Assembly (NCBI GenBank): GCA_007827375.1
Contig: VISH01000001.1
Span: forward strand, 1,426,001-1,490,000
Reading direction: 5' to 3'
DNA length: 64,000 nucleotides
Source: Alteromonadaceae bacterium 2753L.S.0a.02
Lineage (GTDB): Bacteria > Pseudomonadota > Gammaproteobacteria > Pseudomonadales > Cellvibrionaceae
The position numbers and the translations under genes were made by a program. Shown in pieces: positions 19,133 to 28,375 of this stretch; positions within the stretch are counted from its first letter, which is position 1; every line of letters starts with the position of its first letter. A model generated the notes under the pieces. It ran no database searches and was not told the DNA's origin. It saw nothing but the letters and a program-made list of their open reading frames with translations.

Positions 19133-19345
19133 ATAGTTTGACTCACCAAAATAATCTGCTAGTGAAATAACATGTCTAGATATGTAGTGCGCTTGTGAAT
19201 AATTTTAATTTTTGAATTTAATGGCACACTAGAATCTTACTTGCACGGTAGCCTCTAACTTGCACGGTACATCCAATACACAACTGGCGTATGCCCCGCA
19301 AGAGCAGGCTCCAGTTGCGGGAGGAGAAACTTGTGCGTGTGGCAT

Positions 19346-19381
19346 AATATTCCGCCCCTCCATTCGAAGGGGCGGAATATT
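19346..19381 (-). terminator. GC-rich stem-loop downstream of SDR gene
   Basis: AATATTCCGCCCC pairs with GGGGCGGAATATT across a short loop, 46 bp past the stop codon of the SDR gene. It is a likely terminator for that gene. Confidence 0.7.
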
Positions 19382-19426
19382 TATGCTGTGTTTCAGCCGT
19401 GTTGCTGTTTTGCGAAACTCAAACCA

Positions 19427-20176
19427 TCAGATTTGATTCATACCGCCATCCACAAACAGCTCAATCCCGTTAATAAAACTCGCGTTCTCGGAGGCGAGAA
19501 AGAGAACCGCGTTGGCGATTTCTTCCGGCTGCCCCACCCGCTTAGCGGGAATTTGCTCGGCCAGGGCATTTTTGATGTTGGCCGCCTGTTCACCGCCGCC
19601 AAAAAGATCGCTAAGGCCGGCGGTATCGGTTACCCCAGGGCTAACCACATTCACGCGAATCTTGCGTTCTTTAAGGTCCAGAATCCAACTGCGGGCAAAA
19701 TTGCGCACCGCGGCCTTGCTGGCAGAATAAACACTGAAATTCGCGGTACCGGCGGTAGCCGTGGTCGATGAGGTCAAGATAATCGCGCCGCCGTCGCGCA
19801 ACATCGGCAGGGCTTTTTGCACCGTAAACAGGGTGCCTTTTACATTGGTGTCGAAGGTCTTTTGAAAGTGCGCCTCGGTAATTGCGCCAAGCGGCGCCAG
19901 TTCGCCAAGCCCGGCGTTGGCGAAGAGCACATCGATATGGGCATGTTGCTGTTGAACGGTGTCGTACAGCCGGTCGATGTCGTCGAGCCTGGCCGCATCA
20001 CACTGCACCGCGGTTACATTCCCGCCAATGCTTGTTACGGCCGCATCGAGGGCTTCGCGGCGACGTCCGGTAATAAACACCGCTGCGCCCTGGCTTGCAA
20101 ATGCTTTAGCGGTGGCCAGACCGATGCCGCTGGTGCCGCCAGTTACTATCACTACTTTGTTGTCGAAGCTGTTCAT
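19427..20176 (-). CDS. SDR-family NAD(P)-dependent oxidoreductase
   Basis: A 249-residue classical short-chain dehydrogenase/reductase. It shows the Rossmann glycine motif TGGTSGIG near the N-terminus, the structural NAG motif (LFANAGLG), the catalytic Ser (LTSSTT) and YSASK (Tyr-x3-Lys), and ends with the usual FINGIELFVDGGM. The start at 20176 (MNSFDNKVVIVTGG) has a GGAGACA ribosome-binding site. The substrate cannot be deduced. It is divergent from a LysR gene across 106 bp, the typical layout in which the LysR protein controls its neighbour. Confidence 0.92.
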   Translation of the reverse strand: MNSFDNKVVIVTGGTSGIGLATAKAFASQGAAVFITGRRREALDAAVTSIGGNVTAVQCDAARLDDIDRLYDTVQQQHAHIDVLFANAGLGELAPLGAITEAHFQKTFDTNVKGTLFTVQKALPMLRDGGAIILTSSTTATAGTANFSVYSASKAAVRNFARSWILDLKERKIRVNVVSPGVTDTAGLSDLFGGGEQAANIKNALAEQIPAKRVGQPEEIANAVLFLASENASFINGIELFVDGGMNQI

Positions 20177-20282
20177 GGTTTGTCTCCTGAATGTTGGGCA
20201 AGACCGCCTTGCCTTGTGAAACAAGCATATATTTGCAACGAAACACTCGGTAGTAGGCGAAAATGAGGTGTAGCGTTCTATA

Positions 20283-21218
20283 ATGGGAACAATGAAAACA
20301 GATCTTAACGATTTTGCCTATTTTGCCGAGGTGGTCACTCACGGCGGTTTCGCAGCAGCGGCACGCGCCCTGAACGAACCTAAATCCAAGCTCAGCAGAC
20401 GTATTGCGCGGCTCGAAGAGCGTTTGGGGCTGCGTTTAATTGAACGCTCAAGCCGGCGTTTTCGGGTCACCGACGTGGGGCAATTATTCTTTGAGCGCTG
20501 CCGCTCCATTCAGTTGGAGGCCGCGCAGGCAGAAGCCCTGGTGGCACAGGCGCAAAGCGAGCCGCATGGCCTTATTCGCTTCAGCTGCCCCACCGGCATG
20601 ATCGAAGTCATCGCTTCATTAATACAAAGCTATTTGCAGCGCTACCCAAAAGTGCGTTTGCAACTGCTCGCCACCGACAGGCCGGTCGACCTGATTCAGG
20701 AGCGCATCGATTTGGCTTTGCGGGTACGCGTAGCCTTAACCAGCGATGCCGAACTCACCATGCGCAGCCTTGGCCGCTCAACCCGTATTCTGCTGGCCAG
20801 CCCGGCCATCGCGAATCAATTGCACACGCCAGAGCAATTGAGCCAACTCGCAACATTGGCAACGAACCACGAAGATGCTGAAACCGAGTGGGCGCTCGAA
20901 AATCGGGATGGCAAAACCCTTGCGCTGCGCCACCAGGCGCGACTCGGTTGTGGCGATATGCTCGCGGTGCGAGAAGCGGCTATCGCGGGCTTAGGTGTTG
21001 CGCTCTTGCCTTACCATGTTTGCCAAAAGGCCATGAGTGACGGGCAATTGGTTCGCGTGTTACCCGATTGGCATGGGCAGCAAGGCCTGGTGCACCTGGT
21101 GTTTACCACCCGGCGCGGTTTACCACCCTCGGTGCGGGCACTCATCGACCTTTTGGCCGCAAACTTCCCGGCCGATATTTTGGATGCTCCCGAAACCTCA
21201 CCCGGTAGCGATTCATAA
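20283..21218 (+). CDS. LysR-family transcriptional regulator
   Basis: A 311-residue LysR protein. The winged helix is at about residues 6-65 (LNDFAYFAEVVTHGGFAAAA, PKSKLSRRIARLEERLGLRL), and the co-inducer domain follows from about residue 90. The AAARALNEPKSKLSRR sequence is close to the subgroup typified by regulators of quinone or drug-response SDR genes. It is transcribed divergently from the SDR oxidoreductase and probably regulates it. Either the ATG at 20283 or the one at 20292 could be used. Confidence 0.92.
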   Translation: MGTMKTDLNDFAYFAEVVTHGGFAAAARALNEPKSKLSRRIARLEERLGLRLIERSSRRFRVTDVGQLFFERCRSIQLEAAQAEALVAQAQSEPHGLIRFSCPTGMIEVIASLIQSYLQRYPKVRLQLLATDRPVDLIQERIDLALRVRVALTSDAELTMRSLGRSTRILLASPAIANQLHTPEQLSQLATLATNHEDAETEWALENRDGKTLALRHQARLGCGDMLAVREAAIAGLGVALLPYHVCQKAMSDGQLVRVLPDWHGQQGLVHLVFTTRRGLPPSVRALIDLLAANFPADILDAPETSPGSDS

Positions 21219-21256
21219 AGATTTTATTTTTACCCGGTATCGGTGATTATTTATTC

Positions 21257-21340
21257 CGGCGAGCTCAGGGTTAACAGGCCCTTGTGTTAACAAGAGCTAG
21301 CGTTAACAAGCCTCGGTGTTAACAATAGCTAGTATTAAAA
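21257..21340. repeat. Degenerate tandem repeat around GTTAACA
   Basis: Four or five diverged units containing GTTAACA, alternating with GCTAG or GCCTC elements, recur about every 18-20 bp in the spacer after the LysR gene. Confidence 0.6.
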
Positions 21341-21406
21341 CAGGCTGGCAGGCAGCTTGTGAGCACGCCGGCAAATTTTGCTACAGCGCGGAGATCAAAT
21401 CAGATT

Positions 21407-21937
21407 ATGGAAAGACTAAAAGCACTCCTGTCGTCGATCGCGCTCACGGCGCTGGGCCTGTTTGCACTTTTTCAAACCGACGCGCCAACAGTGTTGGCCT
21501 GGTCCGCAGTAATTTTCTTCGGGTTGGCAACACTCGTTCTACTCGGTGTGTATGTGTACGAAGCCTTTGGCGGTAAAAAAACCGTTCAGGGGGGAATGCC
21601 GAAATTTAAGGTGTTGGATGGCCGAAAAATGGAAGTGCACTACAGCGACGCTACCGTAAGGCTGGTGAAACAAAAAAATGCGGCACTGGTTTCCGAAATG
21701 CGCTGGAAAGATATCGACCAAATCTATGTTACCGCGGCACACACCAAAAAAGGCCAAATGGTGGAATGGAGCTTACACGAGGGTACTAAAAGTTTTATGA
21801 CAATACCCTGGAACGCCAAGGGAGCCGATCAATTGCCGGAGCAAATCGCAAACCAGCATAAAGAGTACAAGCAGGTAGACAGTTACGACATTAAGCCGTA
21901 TTTTCTGGGCTTTAAAATTATTTGGGAGCGCGATTAA
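21407..21937 (+). CDS. Membrane protein with soluble C-terminal domain, unknown
   Basis: A 176-residue protein starting at MERLKALLSSIALTALGLFA. Two membrane helices lie in the first ~55 residues. A soluble domain with alternating beta strands follows (KFKVLDGRKMEVHYSD, EMRWKDIDQIYVTA, WSLHEGTKSFMTIPW). The pattern resembles the PH-like domain of small bacterial membrane proteins, which is a resemblance only. It lies in a run of co-directional small genes. Confidence 0.65.
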   Translation: MERLKALLSSIALTALGLFALFQTDAPTVLAWSAVIFFGLATLVLLGVYVYEAFGGKKTVQGGMPKFKVLDGRKMEVHYSDATVRLVKQKNAALVSEMRWKDIDQIYVTAAHTKKGQMVEWSLHEGTKSFMTIPWNAKGADQLPEQIANQHKEYKQVDSYDIKPYFLGFKIIWERD

Positions 21938-22008
21938 CTCCGCCTGCCAGGGGCAATCAAAGTCGTAAAAAAACGTCGTAAAAAAACGCCAACAACATCA
22001 AACGGACA

Positions 22009-22458
22009 ATGACCATGATATGGGAAGACCTGATCGTCATTTTAATTGATAAGTTGCTCATCGGTATTTTAATTCTTATTGTGGGGCTTTGGATAAATCG
22101 AAAACTTCACGATTACCGCGTGGGGCTGGAAGAAAATGTCGGCACTCGCGTACGAATTGCAGAACGGCGCCTACCCTCCTACAGAAAACTCTGGGAAATA
22201 ACCCAACCCACCTCACGCGCTCGAGAGCAGGCACTCACACCACAGGAAAGAAAAGAATTGTACGTTGCGCTCTGGCAGTGGTACTACGAAGCGGGTAATG
22301 GTATTTTTCTGAGTAATGAAACGAGAGAGCTGTACCTTGATGCCAGAGAAGCGCTGATTCGTGAAAGCACCGAAAATAGCGACATCATAAAATTATTTTC
22401 GGGCCTGCGTACCGCGATAAAAAACGAAATAGGAATATACGGTACAAAAGTTCAATAG
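22009..22458 (+). CDS. Single-span membrane protein of unknown function
   Basis: A 149-residue protein with one N-terminal membrane helix (IDKLLIGILILIVGLWI), then a charged, mainly helical domain (RVRIAERRLPSYRKLWEI, KELYVALWQWYYEAGNGIFL). No motif of known function is seen. It lies 71 bp after the preceding membrane-protein gene and in the same direction. The gap contains a short AAAAAAACGTCGT repeat. Confidence 0.65.
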   Translation: MTMIWEDLIVILIDKLLIGILILIVGLWINRKLHDYRVGLEENVGTRVRIAERRLPSYRKLWEITQPTSRAREQALTPQERKELYVALWQWYYEAGNGIFLSNETRELYLDAREALIRESTENSDIIKLFSGLRTAIKNEIGIYGTKVQ

Positions 22459-22561
22459 CCGGGTGGCCTGGTGTTTTGATCCAAAGGCGCGAATAGTTGT
22501 GTCGCTGCGCGTAGCATGGGGGATTTTTTCTTTGGGGTATGACTTCGCGCTGGCTTATATG

Positions 22562-22621
22562 GGCGTAATAACTAAGGGCGTAATAGCTAAGGGCGTTATC
22601 AATAAGAGCGTAATAAATAGG
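22562..22621. repeat. 15-bp tandem repeat, four copies
   Basis: A unit near GGGCGTAATAACTAA recurs four times with a 15-bp period in the spacer before the LysE-type gene. Confidence 0.75.
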
Positions 22622-22748
22622 CCACAGCAAAGTCAAAGCTTTAAAATAAAATATTCTGCATGCTCCTGCCCCCAATTAAAAAGCCTGCAAACCAATGAAA
22701 GTACCATCAGATGTATGGGCGCAATCTCAGCCCCTTAAGGAAATTACA

Positions 22749-23363
22749 ATGTCTATTTCGACAAGCTTAACCCTGTTCGTCACCATGATTGTTCTGGCCT
22801 TGATTCCCGGGCCAGGTGTGCTTTGCGTAACCGCGAGGTCGTCTGTGGGTGGTTTTTCTCATGGGGTTTCCGCTGCGGCAGGCATTGTTGCCGGTGACTA
22901 TGTGTTTATTACTTTGGCTTTAGCTGGCTTGGCAACCCTCTCTAAGATGTTGGGTGACTTGTTTATTGTCATTAAATACCTTGGCGCGGCCTACTTAATT
23001 TGGCTGGGTATTTGTCTTTTTATCGACGCTAAAAAAACCGCTTCGAGCAGTGCCGTTAAACGTTCAAACCCTATTGCAAGTTTTTCAGCCGGGCTGGTAA
23101 CCACGCTCGGCAACCCGAAAGCCATACTTTTCTACCTCAGCTTCTTCCCAACATTTTTGGATCTATCAAGCATTTCGCTGTTTACCGCGATTCTGGTGTA
23201 TTTAATCGCCACAATTGCCGTTGGCGGGGTAATGCTTATGTACGCCTATTTAGCGACAAAAGCCGCATCCATCTACACCCGCTCTGCCAAGAATTTTATT
23301 TTAAAAGGCGCAGCGGGTACCACCTTAATCGGAAGCGGCATTTATGTCGCGGCTCGGAGCTAA
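22749..23363 (+). CDS. LysE/RhtB-family amino-acid exporter
   Basis: A 204-residue inner-membrane protein with about six helices and the family signature near the N-terminus (LIPGPGVLCVTARSS), plus GLVTTLGNPKAILFYLSFFP in the middle. Members export amino acids or related metabolites by proton exchange. The start at 22749 (MSISTSLTLFV) follows an AAGGA ribosome-binding site. The substrate is not predictable. Confidence 0.88.
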   Translation: MSISTSLTLFVTMIVLALIPGPGVLCVTARSSVGGFSHGVSAAAGIVAGDYVFITLALAGLATLSKMLGDLFIVIKYLGAAYLIWLGICLFIDAKKTASSSAVKRSNPIASFSAGLVTTLGNPKAILFYLSFFPTFLDLSSISLFTAILVYLIATIAVGGVMLMYAYLATKAASIYTRSAKNFILKGAAGTTLIGSGIYVAARS

Positions 23364-23401
23364 CACACCAGTACTGTTGAAGGGGTAAAGCCTTAGCGAT
23401 A

Positions 23402-24070
23402 ATGAAATATTTTCTTGGCGTTTTTATGTTATTGGCATCATCTGTGTTCGCAGCACAAAGTGTGTGTTACGGCACTACTGCCGACGGGAGGCTTGAGAAT
23501 GGTGTGGAGCTTCCTGCCTCGGGTGCGAATTTTGAAGCCTACAGCGCAATTGCACGAATGGCGGGGCGCACCTATGTGCATTCCGAGGTAAGGGCGATTA
23601 TTCTGGCGGCATATAAAGAACTCGAAACCAGCCAGCCTGGCAAGGTATTTAAATATGCGGAAACCGGGTTTAAAGAAGGTGGAATATTCAAACCCCATAA
23701 AACCCATAAAAATGGCTTGTCAGTCGATTTTATGGTACCGGTGATAAATAAAGCCGGTAAGTCGGTTCACTTGCCAACAAACCTATTTAACAAATTTGGC
23801 TATAACATTGAATTCGATTCGAACAGTAACTTTGAAGCATTCACCATTGATTATGAAGCCATGGCGGGTCACATAGTTGCGCTGCATAAAGAGTCCAAAA
23901 AACGCGGTTTCGATCTCTGGCGAGTGATATTCGACCCTCAACTTCAACACAATTTAATGAGCACAAGGGATGCTCAGTATCTGTCTTCGAATATTCAGTT
24001 TTCGAAAAAGCGTTCCTGGGTCAGGCACGATGAGCATTACCATATCGACTTCGAGATACCCTGTAAGTAG
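23402..24070 (+). CDS. MepA-like (peptidase M74) murein endopeptidase
   Basis: A 222-residue exported protein (signal peptide ending SSVFA). It has the LAS-type zinc site of penicillin-insensitive murein endopeptidases: His102 and Asp109 in HKNGLSVDFM, and His212/His214 in RHDEHYHIDF. Such enzymes cut D-Ala-mesoDAP cross-links in the periplasm. It is shorter than E. coli MepA (about 270 residues) and the flanking sequence is divergent. I am confident of the fold and metal site and less so of the exact bond cleaved. It starts 38 bp after the exporter gene. Confidence 0.78.
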   Translation: MKYFLGVFMLLASSVFAAQSVCYGTTADGRLENGVELPASGANFEAYSAIARMAGRTYVHSEVRAIILAAYKELETSQPGKVFKYAETGFKEGGIFKPHKTHKNGLSVDFMVPVINKAGKSVHLPTNLFNKFGYNIEFDSNSNFEAFTIDYEAMAGHIVALHKESKKRGFDLWRVIFDPQLQHNLMSTRDAQYLSSNIQFSKKRSWVRHDEHYHIDFEIPCK

Positions 24071-24565
24071 ACGCGCTAAAAAGTGTAAGGCGTAAAAACA
24101 AGCTTTCGGCCAGACATATTTAACAAACTCCATATTCATGGCTTAAGTCATAAGAGCCGCCCCTGTTGATCGCTAAAACCTCTACGAATAGAAGGGGATT
24201 TGTTGTTTGGGGGCGGCAGTTTATGCGTATTCGGGATGAATGGCGCGTGGATTCAGCAATAATGTGCTGAATAGGTAGAATTATCTGTCATACACAGTGA
24301 ATATTTAACTGCGCAGAAAGTTAACCCTCCTATAATTTGTCGAAATCCAAACGTTTTTTTGAGCCTTTGCGGTAATTGCAGGAACAATTACTGAGCGTTG
24401 CAACCTGCTCTAATTCGGACATTTTTTTAAATGACATACATTTCACCACCTTGATGCATAGCCGTAAAAACACTTCGCAAAAACGGCTGTTTCGGTTTTC
24501 CTAAAACAGCCATGAAGGAGAGGCTGAAGTTAATGTGAGGTGCCCGACCTTTAAAGGAGAACACC
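24071..24565. other. Intergenic stretch without a gene
   Basis: A 495-bp spacer before the caspase operon. Short hairpins occur, for example GGCTGTTT with AAACAGCC at about 24484-24510, close to the operon start. No gene is visible. Confidence 0.45.
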
Positions 24566-25141
24566 GTGTCGGAGATCTTTATCTATACAAGAACCCTGGA
24601 ATTACTCGTGTCGATGATCGTTGGGGCTTTCCTGTGTTGGCTCGGTTTCAAGTTGTTCATGATCAATCTTGTCGATAAGGCCGATTTGAATGCCCAATAC
24701 GGAAATCTCAAACTCAAATTGGTGGGAGCCTCTCCAGGTATCTTTTTTGCCTTGTTTGGCTCTGTGTTAATTTCAATTGCGGTGGGCAAAATGGCGAGGT
24801 ATGAAGAAACCATCGGCCAGAACCCGAAGGGCACAGTCGTCAAACGTATCATCGAAAAAGCGGCTGAAGACGGCAAAGAAATCACAAAATTTGACGAGCT
24901 TGTGCAGGCTTACAACAGCGCGCAGACGCTGCATGTCGCAGGCCAGCTGTCTGAGGCAAAACAGCAGTATATTGCCATCCTCCATGGGGTTCCCGAATTT
25001 GAAAAAATAACCAACAATCTCGCAGACCTCAGCCATCAACAGGGTAAACGCGAAGATGCCCTGGTCTACGCGAATTTCGGTAAGTTGGTGTTTCCTGGCA
25101 GTCGTTCAATCGAAACCACCCTGCAGGAAATAAACCGTTAA
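24566..25141 (+). CDS. Membrane protein with TPR-like domain, partner of caspase-family gene
   Basis: A 191-residue protein with two membrane helices near residues 14-36 and 53-73 (LVSMIVGAFLCWLGFKLFMI, GIFFALFGSVLISIAVG). A soluble part of about 105-190 has tetratricopeptide-like helix pairs (AGQLSEAKQQYIAILHGVPE, LADLSHQQGKREDALVYANF). It starts behind AAAGGAGA and is followed 25 bp later by the caspase-family gene. Co-transcription and the protein-interaction repeat suggest it docks or regulates that protease. This is inference. Confidence 0.7.
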   Translation: MSEIFIYTRTLELLVSMIVGAFLCWLGFKLFMINLVDKADLNAQYGNLKLKLVGASPGIFFALFGSVLISIAVGKMARYEETIGQNPKGTVVKRIIEKAAEDGKEITKFDELVQAYNSAQTLHVAGQLSEAKQQYIAILHGVPEFEKITNNLADLSHQQGKREDALVYANFGKLVFPGSRSIETTLQEINR

Positions 25142-25166
25142 AAAGGCTGTTATTGAGGGAACAAGG

Positions 25167-27053
25167 ATGAAACGCCGCGATAATAAATGGCATTGGCTGG
25201 CGATTACCATTGCTTGCGTTTGTATCCACAATGCGGCCTTTGCTGGCTCCAAGCTTATTGGCGATACAGCCATTAATGGTTTAAATAGTAGAAAAACTCA
25301 TATTGTGGAGCAGGGCAAACGGGTCGAGCTATGCTACCGCAGCAACCGTTATGCTTTCTCAAGTTTGCATAAAGATAATATTTATACGGTGTTTTTTCTC
25401 ACCCCACAACTCGATATCGAAGGCTCGGTAGGCAAAAACGGCGCTAATCACGCGAGCGATGTGCGCAAAATAAAGAAGGTATTGAAGGAATTAAAATATT
25501 ATCACGGGCCGCTAGACAGCACATTCAACAATGACCTGCAAAAAGCCATTGAAAGAGTTCAGCGCGAGCTGCTTATGGAGGTGCAGCCCGATGCTTTGAT
25601 CAGCACGGCAGCACAAACCATCAGGGCGCTGCGCATTGCGCAGGCCGACAGCTTGTTTGTTCGGCTGGATGAAAAAAAACGCAAGCGCTCGTCAGCCTCA
25701 TTTAAAATTTCTGACTGTGTTTATTTCTTCGCACCAAACCGAGTGGATAATTTTGACATATATTACAATGAACTTTCCTATATTATCGATTATGCGCTCG
25801 GTAAGGAGGCCGGTAACAAAGTTACTGTTTTGAATGCTAACGAAGAACGTTTGCTGAAAAATCATCTTTACCAGTATTCGAGCGAGAATCACCGAATTGC
25901 TCGTATCTGGGTAAAACCCAGCGAACAAGTCGATAAACCGCCTTTTTCCGCGTACCTACAAGTGAATGGTAAAGACTTGGTGCTTGAAACGGGCATAGCA
26001 CCCGGCTTTTCACAAGAGCCCTTGGTTCTGTCTTGGCATATCCGGCCAGAGTATAAAAATAGCGTGCAGTATCAATACCGAATGTTACCGGAGCATGAGG
26101 AATGGACACCGTGGGCGACAACAACAGCGGCGCAATATTATTTTCTGAATAAAGGCCCGCACCTCTTCGAGCTCAGAACCCGTTACAGAGATGCCAGAGA
26201 CGTGTGGCATCCGGTACCCAATGCCACTTATGATTTTGACCTGGATCGTGCCTTTGTCTCAAAGCCCATTATCAAGACCGTCGCCGGGCCAAGTTTCAAG
26301 ACTGATTTAAGCGCAATTGATATCGACAACATTTACCGTTCCAGTCATGCCTTGCTTATCGGCGTGGATAAATTTCAAGATAAACACTTCAGTCCATTGA
26401 GCTACGTTGCGAAAGATATCCGCATGATGGCGGCAACCTTATCGAACTTAGGGTTTCGGGTCGAGACACTCACAGAAGGTCAAAGCAAACACACGATTGT
26501 CGAAACAATAAAATCCTTTACCGGCAAGATCAAGTCTGGTGATCGGGTCGTTGTCTATATCTCGTCGCACGGATTCTCAAATCCAATTCTCAGCAGTCAG
26601 GGTTTTATTGCCGCAAATGACTGTGCCATGGATGACCGTTACGCCGGTTGCATTGAATTGGGAGAACTCCAAGATTTAATGAAGAAAATTCAACAAAAAT
26701 CGGTACAACACCTGTTGGTAATTTTAGATTCCTGTTCTTCCGGTTTGGGCGTGATAGACAAAGATCTACAATATCAGGAGATCAGCATTGCCACGAAATC
26801 CGGCTCGCACATGCTAACGGCCGGCATGGCCGATCAAAAGGCCCAAATGGATCATCAGCTCGCCATGAGCACCTTTACCTATTATCTGACAAAAGGTTTA
26901 CAAGGCGAGGCGGATATTATTGAAGACGGCGTGATATCACTCAGTGAGCTTTTATTATATGTGCGATTTCAGGTGGCGAAAAAAACGGATGGTTTACAAA
27001 CTCCCATGATTGGACGCCTGTCGGGGGAGGGCGAGATGATATTTAAACCGTGA
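25167..27053 (+). CDS. Exported caspase-family (C14) protease
   Basis: A 628-residue protein with an N-terminal signal (ITIACVCIHNAAFA). A peptidoglycan-binding-like helical segment lies at about 98-155 (KVLKELKYYHGPLDSTF). A beta-sandwich region at about 285-350 resembles Y_Y_Y-type domains. The caspase/metacaspase p20-like domain covers about 390-610. The catalytic dyad is intact: His468 in YISSHGF and Cys523 in ILDSCSSG. An exported caspase-fold protease is less usual than the common cytoplasmic ones. The substrate is unknown. It forms an operon with the membrane/TPR protein before it. Confidence 0.8.
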   Translation: MKRRDNKWHWLAITIACVCIHNAAFAGSKLIGDTAINGLNSRKTHIVEQGKRVELCYRSNRYAFSSLHKDNIYTVFFLTPQLDIEGSVGKNGANHASDVRKIKKVLKELKYYHGPLDSTFNNDLQKAIERVQRELLMEVQPDALISTAAQTIRALRIAQADSLFVRLDEKKRKRSSASFKISDCVYFFAPNRVDNFDIYYNELSYIIDYALGKEAGNKVTVLNANEERLLKNHLYQYSSENHRIARIWVKPSEQVDKPPFSAYLQVNGKDLVLETGIAPGFSQEPLVLSWHIRPEYKNSVQYQYRMLPEHEEWTPWATTTAAQYYFLNKGPHLFELRTRYRDARDVWHPVPNATYDFDLDRAFVSKPIIKTVAGPSFKTDLSAIDIDNIYRSSHALLIGVDKFQDKHFSPLSYVAKDIRMMAATLSNLGFRVETLTEGQSKHTIVETIKSFTGKIKSGDRVVVYISSHGFSNPILSSQGFIAANDCAMDDRYAGCIELGELQDLMKKIQQKSVQHLLVILDSCSSGLGVIDKDLQYQEISIATKSGSHMLTAGMADQKAQMDHQLAMSTFTYYLTKGLQGEADIIEDGVISLSELLLYVRFQVAKKTDGLQTPMIGRLSGEGEMIFKP

Positions 27054-27268
27054 GTTAAGGACCAAAACGGTTTAATTAATAGTTTTTTAACCAGTACGCG
27101 TTACACACCAAGCAAAGCCGCCTAAGGCCGCCGCCGCAAAAAGAACGCGCGGCTGATTAAAGACGATTAGGGTGGAGCGTGGCAGCGATTGCCCGATAAG
27201 CTCATCCCAATTACGCAGGCACCCGGCCTGATACCTCCGGCACCCGATCTGACAGCTCCGCTAGCCCT

Positions 27269-27665
27269 TCTGACATAAGCGGCAGCCATACCTGCGCTCT
27301 CGAAACCGAGTCCTGACCACACCGGAACCCGTCCTGATATAAGCGGCAGCCATGCCTGCGCTCCCGAAACCGAGTCCGGACCACACCGGAACCCATCCTG
27401 ATATAAGCGGCAGCCATGCCTGCGCTCCCGAAACCGAGTCCTGACCACACCGGAACCCATCCTGACATAAGCGGCGGCCATACCTGCGCTCCCGAAACCG
27501 AGTCCTGACCATACCGGAACCCATCCTGACATAAGCGGCAGCCATACTTGCACTGTCAAAACGGCGTCCTGACCACACCGGCACCCGTCCTGACACGAGC
27601 GGCACCCCGTCCTGACATACCCGAAACCCGTTCTGACCTCACCGGCACCCGTCCAGACATGCCCG
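27269..27665. repeat. Minisatellite with 64-bp period and ~21-bp sub-units
   Basis: AAGCGGCAGCC recurs at 27277, 27341, 27405, 27469 (one change) and 27533, exactly 64 bp apart. Each 64-bp unit is built of three related ~21-bp blocks (AAGCGGCAGCC..., CCGAAACCGAGTCCTGACC..., CCGGAACCCATCCTGA...). The right part (about 27570-27665) continues as irregular ~21-bp blocks. GC content is clearly higher than the surroundings. Confidence 0.9.
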
Positions 27666-28246
27666 ACGCCCGTCGTGCGCCAACAACAGCCAATCTCTTC
27701 CGGCATGCACCCTCCACCTCCTTAGCGTAAAGCGAATCGCAGCCACAGCAAGCCAAATTTACCAACGCAAACTCCCTTAATGTGTTGAGCCTGCAGTTGG
27801 TAGGCTGGGTTTCGTTTCGTGTGAACGCCTCTGCGCCATTGTAGCTGTCGCGAACTGGCGTCGTGTTTGAGAAAAGCGGTATTACAAGGGCGGCAAACAA
27901 TCGATCGGCGTGGCACCAATATTAACTTAATAATGGGCGCGAAAAATTATGTAACATTGATCAATGTTGAAGCGTTTCTGGGTTAATATTGTCGATTAAG
28001 ACGGAGAGCGGTGCTAGGTTTTAGATTTGTTGGGTTGTTTTATTTGTTGTGAGCTTGCTGTTTGGGCAGTTTGAAATAATTGATGAGAGTGTGTGGTATC
28101 GGGTAGTTGTGTTCACCTGCCGTCGAATTGTTACGCGTCGTTACTGAAAGGCGTTTTATTAAATAACAAATTTGTGATACTTCCGTACCTATTCGCTTTT
28201 AGGCGCTTGTGTATCAAAAGTAAAGATTGAAGAAAATAAATCAATG

Positions 28247-28365
28247 CTACTGAATTCTAACGATTTAATAGTTTGTGTGGGTTTTCTTGGGGTAGAGATA
28301 TCTGTCTTGAGGGCGTTTTATCGGAAATATAAGTCTGTATGATGCAGATTCAAATGTTAATGGTA
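28247..28365. repeat. Cassette-end-like unit, copy A
   Basis: It shares AACGATTTA, then AGATATCTG and CTTGAGG, then GCAGATTCAAATGTTA with copy B at 29118-29215. It ends in a GTTAATG core just before the first cassette gene. It is not a normal attC and may be an attI-like or alternative recombination end. Confidence 0.55.
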
Positions 28366-28375
28366 TTGAGGCATC

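Larger units (their letters stand above)
18876..19426. other. Intergenic stretch with tandem repeats and terminator
   Basis: No gene is seen. The stretch holds a 17-bp tandem repeat (19042-19132), a short duplicated CTTGCACGGTA motif near 19241-19270, and a GC-rich hairpin at 19346-19381. Confidence 0.55.
27054..28375. other. 1.3-kb region without a convincing gene, holding a minisatellite
   Basis: Several open frames on the minus strand (27.1-27.9 kb) are by-products of the tandem repeat, which reads open in three frames. No integron integrase gene is present where one would be expected upstream of the first cassette. Confidence 0.7.

Noticed and set aside
27167..27706. Overlapping long minus-strand reading frames in the repeat region
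   Set aside because: They come from a 64-bp tandem repeat that happens to be open in three frames. Composition (Gly, Arg, Val, Trp, Cys) is unlike the other genes and no start signal is present.
28000..28375. Possible intI gene or attI site left of the first cassette
   Set aside because: No tyrosine-recombinase frame exists on either strand here or nearby. The only candidate attI-like sequence is the repeat unit A, which cannot be identified from sequence alone.
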